A stretch of DNA of 64,000 nt from Puffinus mauretanicus (Eukaryota; Chordata; Aves; Procellariiformes; Procellariidae), in assembly GCA_023333565.1 (NCBI GenBank), contig JAJKFH010001531.1, positions 183,295-247,294 of the forward strand, written 5' to 3'. Position 1 is the first letter of the stretch. Every line of letters begins with the position of its first letter. This document shows, one piece after another, positions 23,950-35,770 of this stretch. Both the position numbers and the translations under genes were made by a program. The notes under the pieces were generated by a model. The model searched no databases and had not been told where the DNA came from. It saw only the letters and a program-made list of their open reading frames with translations.

Positions 23950-24110
23950 GCTGAACTCTGACTCCAGTTTTGTAACAGACTCTCGTTGTAATCTTGGAAA
24001 AGGTACTTACCCTCACTGCGCCTCTGTGAAGGATTTACCTTGGGTAATTGGCTTAATTGAAACATATTTCACTAATGGTTGTGACGATAACGTAAGATTT
24101 CACAACACCC
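23950..24110 (+). mobile_element. MIR-like SINE relic
   Basis: 'ctgactccagttttgtaacagactctcg', followed by 'aatcttggaaaaggtactta' (23990-24009) and 'cctcactgcgcctctgtga' (24011-24029), mirrors the MIR order of sorting-rule segments (…gtgaccttgggcaagtcactta…ctctgtgcctc…). The 3' half is not clear. Confidence 0.5.
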
Positions 24111-27100
24111 ATAAGCAAAGCGTAAGCATAATGAGGCGTTGCATGGTACAGAGGGACTTAGATGATCCAGTACATATATTCTGCTGTAAAACCGTGCTCT
24201 CAAAACATGCTTCCTCTGGCTAAATTCTCATACCTAGCTAGAGATAAGGAGCACATTTTGCTTTGGTTAGTTTGGGCATTTGAATGTTAGTGTAAAATTC
24301 TGCTTTTGCCTTTTTGAATTTTATACATTAAAATCAAAATGGTAGGTGGCTACCTGTTAATAAAGGACAGCACACCTTGCTAAGTTAAGTTTAATTATTT
24401 GAAAATAGCATAGCTCACAACTACTTAAAGTATAATGCTTTCAACCTTAGTACTTCTGATTAGTAATATTGCCTGATCTTTTAACCCTACCACACTGACA
24501 GCTTTGTTTTTCCTCCTCAATAAAATGTTGATTTTTTTTTTCAGTTAACCAGTAACGCTGATCAAAATAATTTTTAAATTGGTCAGAATAAAACTTGCTT
24601 TCAGATATTATTTGGCTCTGTGGCTTCTTATCTCGTTAATCATTGCATGGCTTAGAATAATGCTGTCTAATTAGAAAGACTATCGAGTTGCCATCTATTG
24701 AAGCTGCCTGTTGCACAAGAAGCCACAAGGCACCACACTGCCAGTGACAGCTTAATGCCAGGTAGTTTGTCAGGTTTGTTTTTTTTTAATTTTGTGGTGG
24801 ACAGTCTAGTATCTCTTTAGGCAAATCATATTGTATGGAACAATTAAATAGCTTCACAGAAGCAAAAAATACGGGAGATGACCTCAGAGAAAAGTGCTTT
24901 AATATTTTTCAGCTAAGGCTTTTTTCAGACAGACTTTTCCCATGCTTAGTTTCTTGTATAGCCATGTGGAAGCTGTTGGACCAAACTCTGCTACATATAT
25001 CAGACCTCCATGACTTCAACATTTATAGCCTCTTTGAGGAAGAACCATTTTGGGTTTTTTTTCTGTATTAAAATTAATTTTTCAAAAATCTTTCTCAATA
25101 TTTGTGAGACCAATTAAAAGCGGTGCAGAGGGGAAGGTGGAAAGTAGTGTGTGTGTTCTGCCCGTACTATCACCAAAATGTGAGGGTTTAGTCTGGCTCT
25201 CGAGCAAGTTCTTCTCTAGGAAAAAAAGGCAGTCACTTATCTCCTTATAACACTTCCTTCTGGTGTGTGCAGTAGGGTACAATTCTTCAAGATTATGCAC
25301 GCAGGGCAGACAATTCTGGAGCATAAAAATTCAAAAGGTTGTTCTTCCAAACTTTTTTGCTCTCCTTGTTTTTTTTCCCTCGCACCAAATTCATTTTAAC
25401 ACCTTACGAATACACCTTTCTAATTCCAACTACACAGGGGTAAATTACTTTCTTGCCAAACATGCTGTGTCTGTTGACTGTTCAGAAGGCTAACTTGTTG
25501 AACTAAAGAAAACCTTGTGGTCCCCTCTAGAATGCACTGTTCTTCAGCCTTTATCTCTTTTATCTTCATTTTCACCTCCCTTTGAACTTTCTGGTGTCTG
25601 AAGACAGCTGAGCTGGGCTGTCAGCTAAGTTAGAGCTACTGACAGCTAGGTGCATTCTCCACTCCAGCCTGAATACCCTCCTTTTTCTACTGCCTCCCAT
25701 GGAAAACACCCATCCGTTTCTGTTTAACTCGTTAATTTGATGTTGCCTTTAGTTTTGATTGCACTGGTGGCTTTGTGCTTGATGGGCAGCAAAGTGGGAA
25801 CACCTGAAAGTTGCCTTCAGTTAGCAGATGACTTATTTTAGTGTTAGTCTTTCCTTTTGTTTGAGTGTCTGGACTTAGATCTCTTTCTCCATAACAAGCA
25901 GTGTCAGATTCTCGGAAAGGTCTGGAGGTTTTATGCCCGGTCTTCACTTACATGCTTCAGTAAACTTTGCCTTTCAGAAGTAGACTTTTTGCAGTGTGGA
26001 TTATTAATTGCTTGCTTTTTCTCAGTGAAAAGAGGATGACAGCATTAAAATAAATTCTAAAATCAGTCCATGAGACTGAAAGACGTGTTTTCATACTAAA
26101 AGTACATAAAGCTGAGAGAAATTTGGTGTGGTGTGAAAGGAAACTGGATGGATAGTTGGTTTTCTGCTTGTGTCCAAATTTTGCCGCTGTTGTTTAAAAA
26201 CAGCGTGTGCTAGCTCATGATTCTTATCCTGGGAGGAAATTTGAAAGTGGATCCAGCTAGGTAGGCTCTTGTCTAATGCTGTATGCGTTATTGTTTCCAT
26301 CTAGAGTTGGATTCAAGGGACTGAGGTTATTTGTCGTGAATTAGTTACACTTTATATAACTGTATGCAGATAGATCTTTGGGAATTGCAGTGACTTAGTT
26401 ACGTAAACACAGTTTGAGATATATGATAAATATATCATGCAGAGGAAGTAAGGACTAGAAAGGAATTAATTAACATGTCAGTTTTGTAATTAACTGGCCA
26501 GTTTTCGATTGCAAAATATGAAAAGTGAAGATTACGAATAAAATAATTCAGTGCAAAGAAGGTTCCCATAAGTATCCTTAGCAGGATACAAAATTGCTGG
26601 CTCTACTAAGTGCGTAGTAGAAGCCATTATTTGATGTATTATTGATTGATACTTGATGTATCAAACTAATAGATAAGATTTGGAAATGCTGTGGAAGTAT
26701 TTACTTAGGGTGGAACAAAAGCAGAGTTGGAACGTGAACACCAGAGGTAAGAAGAATAGTTCTTTGGACTGCATCCACCTGGTGGAAGATGTTTACTGTG
26801 TTTCTTAAATGAGTTATAAAAAGCACTTTCAAAATAGACAGATGATGGCTGCTGGTATCTGTAGAGAGGTACACACAAGTCAGCTGTCGTTTTCTTACAC
26901 TATTCTCTTATCCAGAGAGTGTTCTTGAAATGATGTGGTGCCAGTATGCTGCAGAGTTTAAAATACAGTCAATGTGGATTGTGTACCCACGGAGGCCAAA
27001 ATTTTCAGACATGGACAGCCAAGAGTGAGGCTTCTAAAGCCGTGTTGAAGCATGCATGTAAAAAGGCCTGATTCTTAACTCTCTTGTAACGAAGCATTCT

Positions 27101-27476
27101 TAATTCTGTTCATTAGAATATTAAACAGCCAGCAACCTCACTCAAATTTGTTGGTATTGAGCTTGTCTGTAAATCAGATCACTCTTTGATAGATAGCTAA
27201 GTATAATGGAAGAGAGCGCTTTATGCAATGGATAAAACTTCTGTAATTTACAGGACTTTATAAAATTTATGGAAATTCAACCTAATGCAGTTTTAACTGT
27301 TGTAACTCACTTTTAAATCGTATGAAAAAATAGAGTCTAAAAGCATGTAAAGGCACAACATACTCTTACGTTGGATAATAAAAGCATTTTAGTCATTGGC
27401 TTCTCTAAACAGGTCTTATTTTCGGTTTTAATTCCAAGGAGATAGCAAAGAAATATGTTTCCCTTCTTTTAATTAG

Positions 27477-27663
27477 ATCAAATCCATTTTATGAACCAAA
27501 ATCAAGCCCTGCTTTAATTAAAGTTGCTCCGCTGCAAGAACCAGAAAAGAAGATGAAGAGAAAGGCTCCTGAACCACCAAACCTCTTGCCAAAGACAGAG
27601 ACAGGCATGAGTGAGAACATGTCAGCTATTCCTGCATCGAGGGAGCTTTCTTCTTCTCCTAAG
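27477..27663 (+). CDS. EHBP1: EHBP1 exon: fifth NPF motif and basic/proline linker
   Basis: 187 nt, entered with the last base of Glu, left at a codon boundary (aag, 27661-27663). It encodes SNPFYEPKSSPALIKVAPLQ, EPEKKMKRKAPEPPNLLPKT, ETGMSENMSAIPASRELSSS and PK. The fifth NPF is at 27481-27489. The KRKAPEPP segment is shared with vertebrate EHBP1 (KRKAPAPP-like); the flanking linker is more diverged, as expected for a disordered region. Acceptor cccttcttttaattag, donor aag|gtaggt at 27664. It splices over 31.7 kb to the CH-domain exon, giving [15 protein letters not shown], which is the expected junction. Confidence 0.95.
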
Positions 27664-27892
27664 GTAGGTTTTTCATACCAAAATTTTGTCTTTGTTATTA
27701 GTGGACATCCCATTTATTTCTACAGGCCATCTTAAAAGCTTTGCTTATACTTAATAAGGTGTTGGCTCATCTCTGTTCACTTGCTGGTTCATAGGGAGAG
27801 AGCAGCAGTAGGAGCTTTTACTTTTTCTTTAAGGACTTAATGAAACAGTAACAGCAACTGCAGTTTCAAAGAAAAGAGTCTTCCAGTAACAA

Positions 27893-27960
27893 ATTATAGA
27901 ACCATAGAATCATTTAGGTTGGAAAAGACCTTTAAGATCATCAAGTCCAACTGTAATTGA
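27893..27960 (-). mobile_element. CR1 LINE 3' tip
   Basis: 'atagaaccatagaatcattt' followed by 'aggttggaaaagaccttta' and 'agatcatcaagtccaac' is the reverse complement of the last ~65 bases of an avian CR1, including the octamer tail. Extremely 5'-truncated; sequence after about 27960 is not CR1. Confidence 0.9.
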
Positions 27961-30900
27961 ATAAATTGTCCAACTGTGATGAGAATACCAATTTGAGGTT
28001 TTAATTCTTATTTTAATGGAGTCACTTTCATTTGCAATTTCACATTTCATGTTACGATTCAATTCAATGTTACGGGACAGCTGGATATGCCATCGAGAAG
28101 GGAGAAAATCACGTTGAACAATACTTTGTCTTGATCTATTGTAATGCTGCTAAGCCTTGCCCCTGTTGAAGAGTCTGTCTCCACATTTCTGTTATAAGTC
28201 TGGATTTTTAAGAGCTTAGTACTGGATACTGTTTATTTGTATTGGGATTTATATATGTCCAGTTCCATAGATATGTCAAACTAACTTAAAAAAAAAAAGA
28301 CAGTCTACTTTAAATCAGATTAACTGTTTATTAGGAACGTCCAGACTAAGCATACTTATGTATGCACATACATCTGTGTTTGTCAAGGGAAAATATCAGT
28401 TCACTTCTGTTGAAGAGGGCAATGTGTGGCGTAGGTATTTTAGGGTTACAACAGCTAACTTCTGTTGGTGTGAATTTCAACTCCAGTGTTTCAGCAGTTA
28501 GCACCACTTGTGCTTTTTTAAACAAAATAAGCATTTAATAATATATGTTAATGGGCCCTTCTTAAAAATGAATTTGATACATGCTGACTGCTTGTTTTGA
28601 AGGGTAGGAAGATGAGGACAGAAGGCTTCCCTTCCAGCACATCTCTCCCAATTTATGCATATTATCATCTGCTTTGCCTTGTATTGGAGCTGCTGTACTT
28701 TAATTTAAGAATTGAATGAAACTACTTGTCATACCTATCATTTCATTGCTTAATTACTTAGCCAGATTGCTGACATGTCCTTGTCCCCCCAGGCTCTGAT
28801 CTTGCTGTCGTTTTACCACTCAGTCAGGGTAAAGAGTATGAGACCAGAAATCTAATCTGTGTCTGCTCATAGCAAAACAAAACAACATGGTAAGGCCACA
28901 AGCACAATTCACAAGTTACTTTTGATATGCAAAACCACCACCAGAGAAATACTAAATCAGAGTGTAGCAGTTTTATAATGCGCTGAAATGGGGTTCGATC
29001 CTGTTCGCTGGAGTTTGTGTATGAAACATTATTTGATTTTTGGTGGAGTCTGGCCCTCGGGTCAGAGCAAAGTGGCCGAAGTAAAGCATTCTGGTACTAC
29101 CAGGCAGAGAAGAGACATATGTGGAGGAGATTTTATCAGCTCAATTGGTGGAGGTTGTGTCCCCATTGCTCATTGTTTGAGAGATTTTTTTACAGGTCTG
29201 CATCCAAGGAAATACATCTCTCTGCTTTATTGTTGTGTTGAAATAATTTATTACTGCTGTGTTGGACTGTCATTGTTTTTGTCTACCCCAGACTAAGTTT
29301 TCAATTGTCTGAAAGCTGGAATTAATAAAAGATGCAGGATAGAAATCACTGAGAAGACTGTGTTGTTGTGAACACAGTCAGGTAGTTCCTATTCTTATGC
29401 AGGGTATTAGTTCCCAAATATTTTGGTACCTGCCTGCTTGCAGCCCACATCTCTGCCACTGATGCTGAGGCACAGCTGAGATCAGCAAAGGTCCAAGTAC
29501 TGAAACTTTGATATTCATTAGGGCCATGGGGGAAGACGGAGCTCTATGCTGACCTTCTCTGGTACAGAAAACTTTAATTTTTTTTTCAGGATTTTGGAGG
29601 ATATGACACCATTAGGGAAGGCTCCAAAGCAGATGCAGTGTCCTGGTTTATTATATTACAGCTAGAGTGCAAAGTTTCGCTGACTGGGTGTGTTAAAATA
29701 TTGTACGGTCACTTGCAATTCAGAAAACTTTCTGTAAGCACAGTCTTTTTTTCTGTGCTTGAATTGTTTTGCTCTGAGGTAATCTAATAATGTTAGATCA
29801 AAAGCACTGTATTTGGAATGGTTTTTGAAATTTGGAAAAGTACTGGCATTTAAAAGAAAAGAAAAGAAAATTAAACGATTTCCTCACACCAGTACAAAAT
29901 AGTGCTGAGGTAGGACTTGAACTGTTGGCACAAATAACTTGTTTGTTTATTACTCAATAATAGTGACAATGTTTAGCAACTCTGAAAAAACTCCCATCAA
30001 AAGGTATAGGCACTATACAAGCATGAACTTAGCACATACCCTTATGTAAGGGGAATAGTCCCATGGAGGTAAACTTAGGTAAAGGGAGGTTAAATAACGT
30101 ATCTTATTCAGTGTTTTGTCCAAGTTTTGTCCAAGTTTGCTGTGCACAGAAAGCCTCTGACCAGAACCTAAGTGTCCCGACATGTTCAGTTCCCTGTCGT
30201 GGTTGTCTTCATAGGAAATGGCTGCAGAGTTGAAGATGACTCCAAAAATGCTTCTGCAAATCTTTGACAGTGTATTTGGAGCTCTTTTTTCCTTCACATG
30301 CTAATGGTGTTCATCACATTTGCTGAACACAAAAAATAGAAATGGTGTTATTAATGTCTATATATCAGCAAGTTTATTAGGTGGATATTGCTCCTGAAAG
30401 ATTATTTGACACATGACAGATTCCCACTCAAGATACAGGTTCCAAATACTTGAAATTATGTTACCCTATTAAAAAAAAAAGTTTAGATGTTGAAAACAGT
30501 AGTGAAGTTCCTAGGAATTTAAATACCAATTTAAAAGTAGGGCAAGAAAGCCTGGTATTTTCCTAAGTATACACCCAAAAATCAAATCCCTAGGGTATGG
30601 CTGGACACCAAAATTGCTTCGTTCAGTGTTCAGCTGAAATGAGCCTTCTGGCATTGGCATCCAGGGTATAGGAGCACTTCCACAGAAGTGCAATTGTGTT
30701 TGCTGTTGAAACATCATAGCCCCGATCCAACATTTTACCATTACCCAAGTAGTGGTGGAAGGTGTTTCTCGCCTGAGGGATATCTGATTTCCCACACATG
30801 ATTTTTTTTGTGTGTGTGTATGTTTTCTTAATTTATAACAGCAGTGTCTGCGGTAATGAGAGAAGAACAAAACAATGAATTTTTAGCAGTCAGCAGTCTT

Positions 30901-31865
30901 GGACATGTCTCATTTGAGAATAGACTTAAGCTAATGCATCTAAGTGAATTGCAAAAGGCCTTCTTTTAAGGGAGTTGTATGGTCTTTTAACAGTTGAATA
31001 CTATTTCTAGATTTTCCTGGAATCATATCCACAATTAATTACCCCTATTACTCCTGACACCACAAAAATCAAACTTCTCCTAGTTCCTTTGTTCAGAGAT
31101 GTATGTTACACAGAATTATCTTGTACAAAAGTTACATGTAAAACTGGGCAGAAAATTCCAGAAAGCATCTTCTGATCTGGTGGTATCTAGCATCATGCCT
31201 GGTATCCCCAGGATAAAGAGAGTACTCCATGGTGGAGTCATGAGTTGGTATTAACTTCCAAGAACTCAATGGTCAGTGAAGATAGAATATGAGTCTAATA
31301 AATAGACATTAAATTTAATAGCCATGAAAATGGTAGAACTAGAGTTTGAAGCAAAAACTAGATCTCATTGGGAGACTGATATTAAAACTTACTGCCCAGA
31401 TAATCATACATGATTGTTGGTCAGAACAACAAGTGATGATACCAAATATGGACAGTATTTAACTTTTGGTTTTGCCTTGAAATGATTGTTCTCAACCATA
31501 TGGTGTACATGTGCCTGAAGCAGTTATAACCACAACAGTGTCTCCCACTACTGCAGGGCTTGCCTTTAGCCTCTTTCCTCCCCAAAGACATTGCCTCACT
31601 TGGTGTCCCCTTACCGTTGCTTACCAAATTTTGGATGTGAGAAAAGAGTGCAAACGAAGCTGTTTCTGCCTGCCCCAAACCTGAGGGTTTTAGTCTATGT
31701 GTGGTTGACTGAGCTCATGAGCACTAGTGATTTAGAGTCTTGCCCCTTTCATATTAATTTTGCACAGGAGACACATCCACTTCTTTAGCTGTTGTAAGAT
31801 CATCCCAGCTGCTGTTGTCTCTTTGGCCATTTCCAACATACCTCTCTCTGTGCATTGTTCACATT

Positions 31866-32000
31866 GTTCATAGAGAAGTTGAGGTGTAAAGGGACAGGAC
31901 CTCTGGAGGTCATCTAGTCCAACCTCCCTGCTCGAGCAGGGCCACTTAGAGCCAGTTGCCCAGGACCGTGTCCAGACAACTTCTGAATATCTCCAATATT
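31866..32000 (-). mobile_element. CR1 LINE 3' fragment
   Basis: 'gggacaggacctctggaggtcatc' type start (31890-31913), then 'agtccaacctccctgctcga' (31915-31934), 'gggccacttagagccagttg' (31938-31957) and 'cttctgaatatctccaat' (31980-31997) follow reverse-complemented CR1 3' UTR order. The right end fades after about 32000. Confidence 0.88.
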
Positions 32001-35000
32001 CATCTGATCTTTTTCAAATGTTTGCCTTGCACTGCTTCCCTGAGCAGTTAATTGTAGTAGCAAGCCCTTTCCAAGCCTCTTTAACATCTTCCCTTTGAGC
32101 AGGCCCTTTAGATCGCTCGGAGATCCCCATGCACCTGTATTGATGAGGAAGGGGCTGTTATCTGTCATAGATAAGTCAGGGTCTAGCTCTTCATAAAAGT
32201 CCAGCCAGCTCTTGGCCCCGTAATATTAGCTCAGTATTTGCCATATCTGGGTTTGGAGGAAGTTTTGTTTCCAAATATTATTACCTACTTGCACTTCCTA
32301 AAGGAGTATCTTAATTCTCTCCTGTCTTCCTTCCATTAAATTAATTTAATCTGAGTCATCAGAGAGAGCTTAAAAATGCAAAGTCTGAAAGCCTGGAATT
32401 ATCCCACAGTTAATCGTCTCAAATGGCTTGAAGACTTTGGTGTGCTGGCTATATTTAAGTGAGTCTGACAAACAAACTGCAAAGCTGTAATTAAGCTCTT
32501 CAGTCATCAACCTGCTATAGTGCCGTCAAGCCCACCTGAAGCCTTGTTGGGCTTGTTACCATCATACATGTGTTACCATTCTTGATATGGTTTGGATAAC
32601 CAGGTTTTGCCTTTCACAGAGGTGATGGAGACTTTAAATTTCTTCCACTTGTTGTTGACTTTGTGGAAAAAAAATGAACAAAGTAGTACAGGCTCAAAAA
32701 GTGGTGTCAGACCAGTGCATAGCATGCATATCAGTGCCCATCATTGCTTTAGCTGATTAAAAAATGTACATACCAACTTCAGCTGGCTGACATCTCAGGC
32801 AGTCTCAGTATCTCTTATATTCCCTGCATTATGTTGAGTTTATTGGAAATAAGATCCAGGTATCAGTTCCAGAGTCGGCAACTGGATCCCATATTAGAGA
32901 ACCTGAAGTCATGTGCCTTGGCACAATCATGGATTTTATTGCCTTTGTGAGAATGAGGGGGCAGGAATGCCACTGCATTATGTGGGAGGTGAAGAATTAT
33001 TTACTAGGGAACAGGAGGGAACGGATAATCACCCTCAACCATAGCGCTATTTTTAAGTGTTGAAAGAAAATAACTCCTGCACGGGATCTCTTTAGAAGGA
33101 TAACATATGCCCTTCCCTTCAGGAAACCATTCTCAGAAAGGCTTTTCCTATTATGTGGTAGTTTTGGTTTGTTGCCAGGCTGCAACCAAGGCCTGGACCT
33201 TGTTGATGGCTCATGATTCCATTGGGTTTCTGGATATTGCAGTTGCCATTAACCTACTGAAAGTCAACAGGTATGTTATGTTTGGTGACTCCAGCTTGGT
33301 TTCACATCCTTTCTCTAGTCTTCAGAGTCTGGAAACCTGTGTTCATTAGACACATGCTTTACAGAGTGGCTACTTGCAGGTGCATTGGACTAGTTGTCAG
33401 CCTGGGCTTTGGTAGCTCACGGAGATCTCCATCTCACAGCTTCCTACTGGGCTACCCAGAATATCTCAGTAAATAAAACTCCTGCACTCAAGTCTTGGCA
33501 ATAGGTGTTTCTCTGACAATACATGATTATGTCAACAGACATAGAATTGATATCAGACCACAGGATGCTTTTTGAACCTGTCCTTGGTTTTTGAGTTACA
33601 CCTAGCAACTAATGAAAGTATATAGCACCAGGACAGTAAGCTTAAGTCTGTCATATTAATGTATATGCCATTCTCACCTTTATGAAAGTCACAGTGTTGC
33701 TGATAGTCATGGAAACATGGGCATTGATTTTGTTGCTTGTAGATGAGAGCTTGTGATGGCCTTTTACATTGGCAGAAAAGGAGAACACACGTTCCCATAA
33801 TAGTTCAAAGCCAATAATAACATTTCTGATTGTCACCGTCATTGTTTAAGCTCTCTCTTTTTTAAAGCAAAACTAATGTTTTGCATGCCCAGTGGTAATC
33901 TGCCCTCTCATGCCAGGCAAGCTAGCTGGTTTAAGCTCTAATGAAACATATTTATAGGAGACGTAATAAGAAATCGAGAATCCTTTCTCTGCATGACATG
34001 TAATAACCCATCTCCATCCAGTATCCTTTGCGATCCGTTATGTATCTGCAATGCTTCCGTTTAGTGGAAGTTTAGTGGAAGGGGAGGAAAGTAACATTCA
34101 TATAGTACTATGCACAACTCTCCAAGATCTTAGAGATGCTATAGTCTCCAGTTGCTCACTTTTTCCACTTCTGTTTACCTCAGCATTATCAACCTTATGT
34201 GACTGAACAGTAGGAAGAGCTCATCTTAAAACACAGATGCAGTAATGCAGCCAAGTGGAGAAATTACATTTAACTTCAAACAGTAGATGAAGATCTCTCA
34301 TTGTCTCTTGGTATCAAAAGTGTCTCAGTTGTCCATTCACATAAGGGCTTCCTGGCTCTCTGGAACATCTTCTTTAATCATTTTGCTCCTTTCCAGCTTC
34401 ACATTAGCTGCAGAGGAATTGTGCAGCTCATTTGCATGAGATCTTTGTCACTTCCTGTGCAGGTAGATAGTTCATCAAGCCCAAGGAAGACTTGGGAGGT
34501 AGTGGACAGAATTTTAAGATATCTACTGTTACGAACTTGCGCAAAAAAGGCACTCCGAGAAAATCTGCCTTTGCATACAGCCCTAAGACATTTTATCTTT
34601 TAATAGGAAGGAAGACAAGCCACACACATAATGTGAACAGAGAGATACTGAGATAATCATATTGAAGCACAGACAATTCATTAAACTTGCTACTTTTCAA
34701 GTGTTAAATAATAAAAGAGGCTCCCTATTTTATACAATACTTAAGCAATTTCTTATTACTGTTTGCATGAGTTTTAAATGGTGTTTGTCAATTTGACTAG
34801 CCATGTGCTTTTTCTGTGTTCCTTACTATTAACCTATGTTTGGACGTAAAACAACCTCGTTAAAATATGTGCTAGAATAAGAAGTGAACTGTTCACTTTC
34901 AAATGCAAGTGTAGTATTTTTCCATTTTGCTGAAAGCATGGGCTAAAGAGTATCTTCCTCTTGTCCTCAACTAATGCATGCTTCAGGGTTTGGAGGTAGT

Positions 35001-35750
35001 GCATTGCGTTCGATCCCTATCCTGACTTCTTGCGTTCCCACCTTCCCTGCCCCACCTTGTGCCAGCGCCAGTACCGACTGTGAGTTATGTGACTACCAGG
35101 GGCACAACACTGACACAGGAACACCGCAGGACAGTCCCTTTCAGTGGCAGCACAGTCATCACTCAGCTGGGAAACATATCCTTAGTGTCTCAGCAGTGTG
35201 CTGGTTTGGGGTATTCGTTGCTCGCAGCAGCTGCAGGTTCTAATGATCCAACAGTACTTAGGCTAGTACTGCCAGGAAGCAGCCTGTTAAAATAAAAAAT
35301 GCAACCTTCGGTGAGTCTTCTAAATGTCTTTCATGGTTTAACTTTCCATCTGTTCATATTTGCAGCAGAATAATTTTTTTAAAAAATTTCTTTAATCATC
35401 TAAGTTCCTATGTACTAAATGTAGTTACTCTGTCAGGATAAGGAAATTAAACTCTCTTATTGTCTGTTTTTACTGGTTTTGTGCAAATCAACTGATTTGT
35501 TAATGAAGGGGCCACTGTTTATGCAGATGGAAGTAGGGATGCAGTATATAATTGCAAATTATCAGATAGCTAATTATTACAACTTCTAGGTACTGTTTCT
35601 TATATTTCTGTTTCATTGATGACCGGAATGTTCACTAATTTCTTTGTAAAAGAGAAAAGCATTTTATATACATGCACACACGTATATGCATATATACTGG
35701 TAATTTTTAAAATAAAATTATCTAATGTCTTATCCATAGGCCATATTTGT

Positions 35751-35770
35751 AAAAAAAAAAAAAAAAAAAA
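35751..35770 (+). repeat. A20 homopolymer
   Basis: Run of 20 A. No retrocopy or SINE could be recognised directly upstream, so I treat it as simple sequence rather than a retroposon tail. Confidence 0.9.

Larger units (their letters stand above)
21066..27476 (+). other. EHBP1: intron, 6.4 kb
   Basis: Donor gtaagt, acceptor cttttaattag ending 27476. It contains a decayed CR1/L3-type fragment (about 23350-23600), a MIR-like core (23950-24110) and a homeodomain-site-rich stretch (24600-24760). Otherwise, including 21070-23300 and 24800-27450, unique intron with no gene recognised. Confidence 0.88.

Noticed and set aside
28988..29010. tRNA-like B box (ggttcgatcc)
   Set aside because: No A box, acceptor stem or cloverleaf can be formed around it. 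The similar gttcgatcc at about 35010 fails for the same reason.
35640..35770. Retrocopy or SINE ending in the A20 run
   Set aside because: Upstream sequence is AT-rich intron with no gene, SINE or target-site duplication recognisable.
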